Under the pieces are notes generated by a model that was not told where the DNA came from, did no database searches, and worked only from the letters and a program-made list of their open reading frames with translations. From a virus: a DNA stretch of 23,424 nucleotides. This document shows positions 21,507 to 23,424 of the stretch, one piece after another (positions within the stretch are counted from its first letter, which is position 1; each line of letters opens with the position of its first letter). Position numbers and translations under genes: made by a program. The stretch lies in IMG/VR virus record IMGVR_UViG_3300028045_000105, positions 1 through 23,424 of that record; one strand, written 5' to 3'.

Positions 21507-23019
21507 CCTTACCTTTCATCTGTAGTTCTTCCATGAATGCTTGCTCCCTGGCCCGCTGCTCGAGGACTTGCTCCCAGTCTCGGCCCTGGGCGGCGGCTTC
21601 AATTGCGAGGCTCGATAATCCTGCATCAATCGCCATCGTGGCCGACTCCACTTCCTTCTTCGGATCCACCCAGCCATAGGATGGCGGAACCCAGCGGCTG
21701 CGAACAATGTGATGCTTCAGTCGCTCGAAATCCTTCACCGGGATCTCGCCACGCATCCACGCTTCCTCCACCACCATCGAATACACTTGCGTGCAGAGGT
21801 GATCGGTGATGTACCGCTGCCAGCGTGTGAACACTCGGCGGGCTTCGAGTAGTGCGGCCCTGGCGCTCGAGTAGTTTGTCTGGCTGAAGTCTTTCGCCAC
21901 CAGTTCATACGGTAGGCCCATCGAAGCGCCGATCGATCTGAGGTGGCGCATTACGAATTGATCGTATCCTGTGCCATTCGCCGTGCCTGGATTCGAGAAG
22001 GTCACCTGCTCGCCCGGTGCCAGATACGAAATCATGCCTGGCTCGATTTCCTGGATGCGCTGCTGGCTGACAGTTTCATCGCTTCTGTTCACGGCTGCAT
22101 TGTATGGATCGTCACGCTGGACGAACATCGAGAAGCACGCCGATACCCGCTCCCTGACCAGTACGGCCTCAGAGAACGAACTCAGATCCTTAAACGACTG
22201 GAGCGCAGGAGCGAGCATCGGCTCGCCTCGTGTCTGCCCTGGTCTGGTGTTGTTCATCAAGTGGATCATCTGCGGCGTGCCATCGCTGTCGAGCGCACGG
22301 ATTCGCCTGTGCCTGGCATCCTTCCTGCGCTCGTAAATGCCATCGCCGGGATGCGAGACCCGCAGCCAGTAGGCCACCGGGTGCCCATACTTCCCGAGTT
22401 CGACACCGCTGCGCCGATTGAATTTCCCATTCACGCTGTCGAGATCTCCGGGCGACTCCAGCCTGTCAGGCTCGATGACTTCGAGCGCCAGATCGTAAGG
22501 CGAGGACACTCGGCTGATTCTAACGGGTAGCACCAGAGCCTCGCCATTAACGATGATGCTCCGCATCACTGCGGCCTGGAGGTCGTAGAATGTCATCCCT
22601 CGGGCGATGTCTGCGTGCGGTGCCCATCGCTCCCATGCGAACTCGCACGCTTTGCGAATCGCCGCCGCATCTTGATCGGATACACCGAGCGCAGAACCAT
22701 CGATCACTGACTGCGGGCGGATCCCTGTCCCGACTACATTGTCAACCAGGCTCCCCACCACGCTCGAGGCGTGTGGATCATTCCGCATCAACTCCCTGGA
22801 GCGTTCCCGCAGGAGGCTCAGGTCTGGGAGCAGATCGGAATCCGCTGATCCGGGAGTCACCGCCCAATTGTTGCTCAGGCGAGTTTCCCGTGCGCCTCGG
22901 AATGCTTGCGAGAAATGTTCCCCGGCGGTCCTGGCGGCTTGCCGCTCCAGTGCCCGTCCAGGTGCGAACACCTCGATGGCTCGATCGATGGCTGATGTTA
23001 GTGTTTGGCGTATGTTCAT
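21496..23019 (-). CDS. Portal protein, lambda B family
   Basis: This is a 507-residue protein from ATG 23019, overlapping the gpW-like stop as ATGA. It matches the lambda portal family throughout: LRERSRELMRNDPHASSVV, VDNVVGTGIRPQS, the middle region FYDLQAAVMRSIIVNGEALV, GQTRGEPMLAPALQSFKDLS, and the C-terminal YSSARAALLEARRVFTRWQ. The C-terminal extension is helical and charged. The portal dodecamer forms the DNA channel in the capsid and docks terminase. The terminase large subunit is not visible and would be expected to the right of the window. Confidence 0.96.
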   Translation of the reverse strand: MNIRQTLTSAIDRAIEVFAPGRALERQAARTAGEHFSQAFRGARETRLSNNWAVTPGSADSDLLPDLSLLRERSRELMRNDPHASSVVGSLVDNVVGTGIRPQSVIDGSALGVSDQDAAAIRKACEFAWERWAPHADIARGMTFYDLQAAVMRSIIVNGEALVLPVRISRVSSPYDLALEVIEPDRLESPGDLDSVNGKFNRRSGVELGKYGHPVAYWLRVSHPGDGIYERRKDARHRRIRALDSDGTPQMIHLMNNTRPGQTRGEPMLAPALQSFKDLSSFSEAVLVRERVSACFSMFVQRDDPYNAAVNRSDETVSQQRIQEIEPGMISYLAPGEQVTFSNPGTANGTGYDQFVMRHLRSIGASMGLPYELVAKDFSQTNYSSARAALLEARRVFTRWQRYITDHLCTQVYSMVVEEAWMRGEIPVKDFERLKHHIVRSRWVPPSYGWVDPKKEVESATMAIDAGLSSLAIEAAAQGRDWEQVLEQRAREQAFMEELQMKGKDDE

Positions 23020-23234
23020 TTCGGTCTCACGAACCGGACATAGTTTGTAGCGTTGTCGGTCTGCTCATTGGCAAGTTGCGAAATCAATCGACGCTCGAGA
23101 TCCATCAACTGGGCCAGCGAGTAATGCGAAAGTTGCCGCCCGTTGATCTCGTAGGACTGGACAGCGCCGCCATCCATAAGGGCATCAATTGCATCTCGCA
23201 CCTTTTGTAGTCGTGTAGCCGTGGAGTTCGCCAT
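23016..23234 (-). CDS. Head-tail joining protein (gpW-like)
   Basis: This is a 72-residue protein. ATG 23234 gives a gpW-sized product (lambda W has 68 residues) with a two-helix layout: TATRLQKVRDAIDALMDGGA, a short beta hairpin SYEINGRQLSHYS, and a second helix LAQLMDLERRLISQL. GTG 23279, which overlaps the stop of a tiny upstream ORF as TAGTG and has an AGGA nearby, is an alternative adding 15 residues. Location directly before the portal matches lambda W-B. In lambda this protein stabilises filled heads and binds the connector. Confidence 0.8.
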   Translation of the reverse strand: MANSTATRLQKVRDAIDALMDGGAVQSYEINGRQLSHYSLAQLMDLERRLISQLANEQTDNATNYVRFVRPK

Positions 23235-23278
23235 GCGTACAGTGTGACGATGAAGCGTGGAGGCCGTCCACTGGCTCA

Positions 23279-23362
23279 CTATTCCTGGATGAAGATCAGA
23301 CAACCGCCAACGCCAGCGAACAGGACCAATTCATTCTGCTGCACTCTTCGCCCTTGAGTCAT
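23279..23362 (-). CDS. Possible 27-residue small protein
   Basis: ATG 23362 opens a 27-codon frame ending TAG at 23279. The product has a polar head (MTQGRRVQQNE) and a hydrophobic tail (LVLFAGVGGCLIFIQE) that could insert in a membrane. It overlaps the end of the upstream frame and, by one base, the alternative GTG start of the gpW-like gene. No clear Shine-Dalgarno is seen, so it may be a chance frame. Confidence 0.3.
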   Translation of the reverse strand: MTQGRRVQQNELVLFAGVGGCLIFIQE

Positions 23363-23424
23363 CTTCCCATGATCGGTAGCGCAGGGCGCATTGCTTGCAC
23401 TTGTGATATCGCAGCCGCCCCTCT
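23331..23424 (-). CDS. C-terminal end of a zinc-ribbon-like protein, partial
   Basis: The minus-strand frame from the right edge is open for 30 codons to TGA at 23331-23333, and its beginning lies outside the window. The visible end reads RYHKCKQCALRYRSWEDD and then SRAKSAAE. A CxxC followed by aromatic and basic residues and W-E-D resembles the second half of small zinc ribbons (NrdR/Ogr style). The first cysteine pair would be to the right. It may be a small regulator or a terminase-linked gene; the call is tentative. Confidence 0.45.
   Translation of the reverse strand, partial: EGRLRYHKCKQCALRYRSWEDDSRAKSAAE

Overview
This window is the virion-structure and lysis end of a tailed bacteriophage genome (free phage or prophage) of siphovirus type. 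Gene order follows phage lambda from W to J. No integrase, attachment site, tRNA or clear host gene is visible, so the host cannot be named. The sequence is GC-rich. A lipobox protein and lambda-type tail-tip genes suggest a Gram-negative-type host. A LamG-like protein carries a C-terminal motif I associate with environmental bacteria such as Planctomycetes and Verrucomicrobia and their phages; that is only a hint.

Almost everything reads on the minus strand, so the late operon runs from right to left. Most junctions are ATGA, TGATG or TAGTG overlaps, which indicates one translationally coupled transcript. From 23424 down: the tail of a zinc-ribbon-like protein, a tiny ORF, a gpW-like connector, a lambda-type portal, a prohead protease with a fused scaffold (and a strong internal start for scaffold alone), a decoration protein, and a Mu gpT-like major capsid protein. 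Next come three beta-rich, display-like genes (18606-19112, 17454-18524, 14455-17454) that lambda lacks. The last is a 999-residue protein with about 28 copies of a 22-residue Ala/Thr/Gly/Ser repeat and a C-terminal copy of the connector domain encoded by the next gene.

The neck and tail module follows: an FII-like connector, a Z-like protein, a tail terminator, a small gpM-like protein, the tail tube, a G/GT tail-assembly chaperone pair joined by a -1 frameshift site (GGGAAAC), and the tape measure. The tail tip then contains M-like, L-like (four cysteines for an Fe-S cluster), K-like (NlpC/P60) and I-J-like proteins, plus a small tail-tip accessory protein. The operon ends with three small membrane proteins (784-1505) that look like a lysis cassette without a visible endolysin.

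At the far left, three small plus-strand genes of unknown function (1-345, 338-607, 610-705) run toward the late operon and end at a strong intrinsic terminator (718-760).

The most interesting points are the repeat fibre fused to a neck-connector domain with its own internal start, the canonical frameshift site with a zinc-finger extension, the nested scaffold gene, and the display-gene island between capsid and neck genes.
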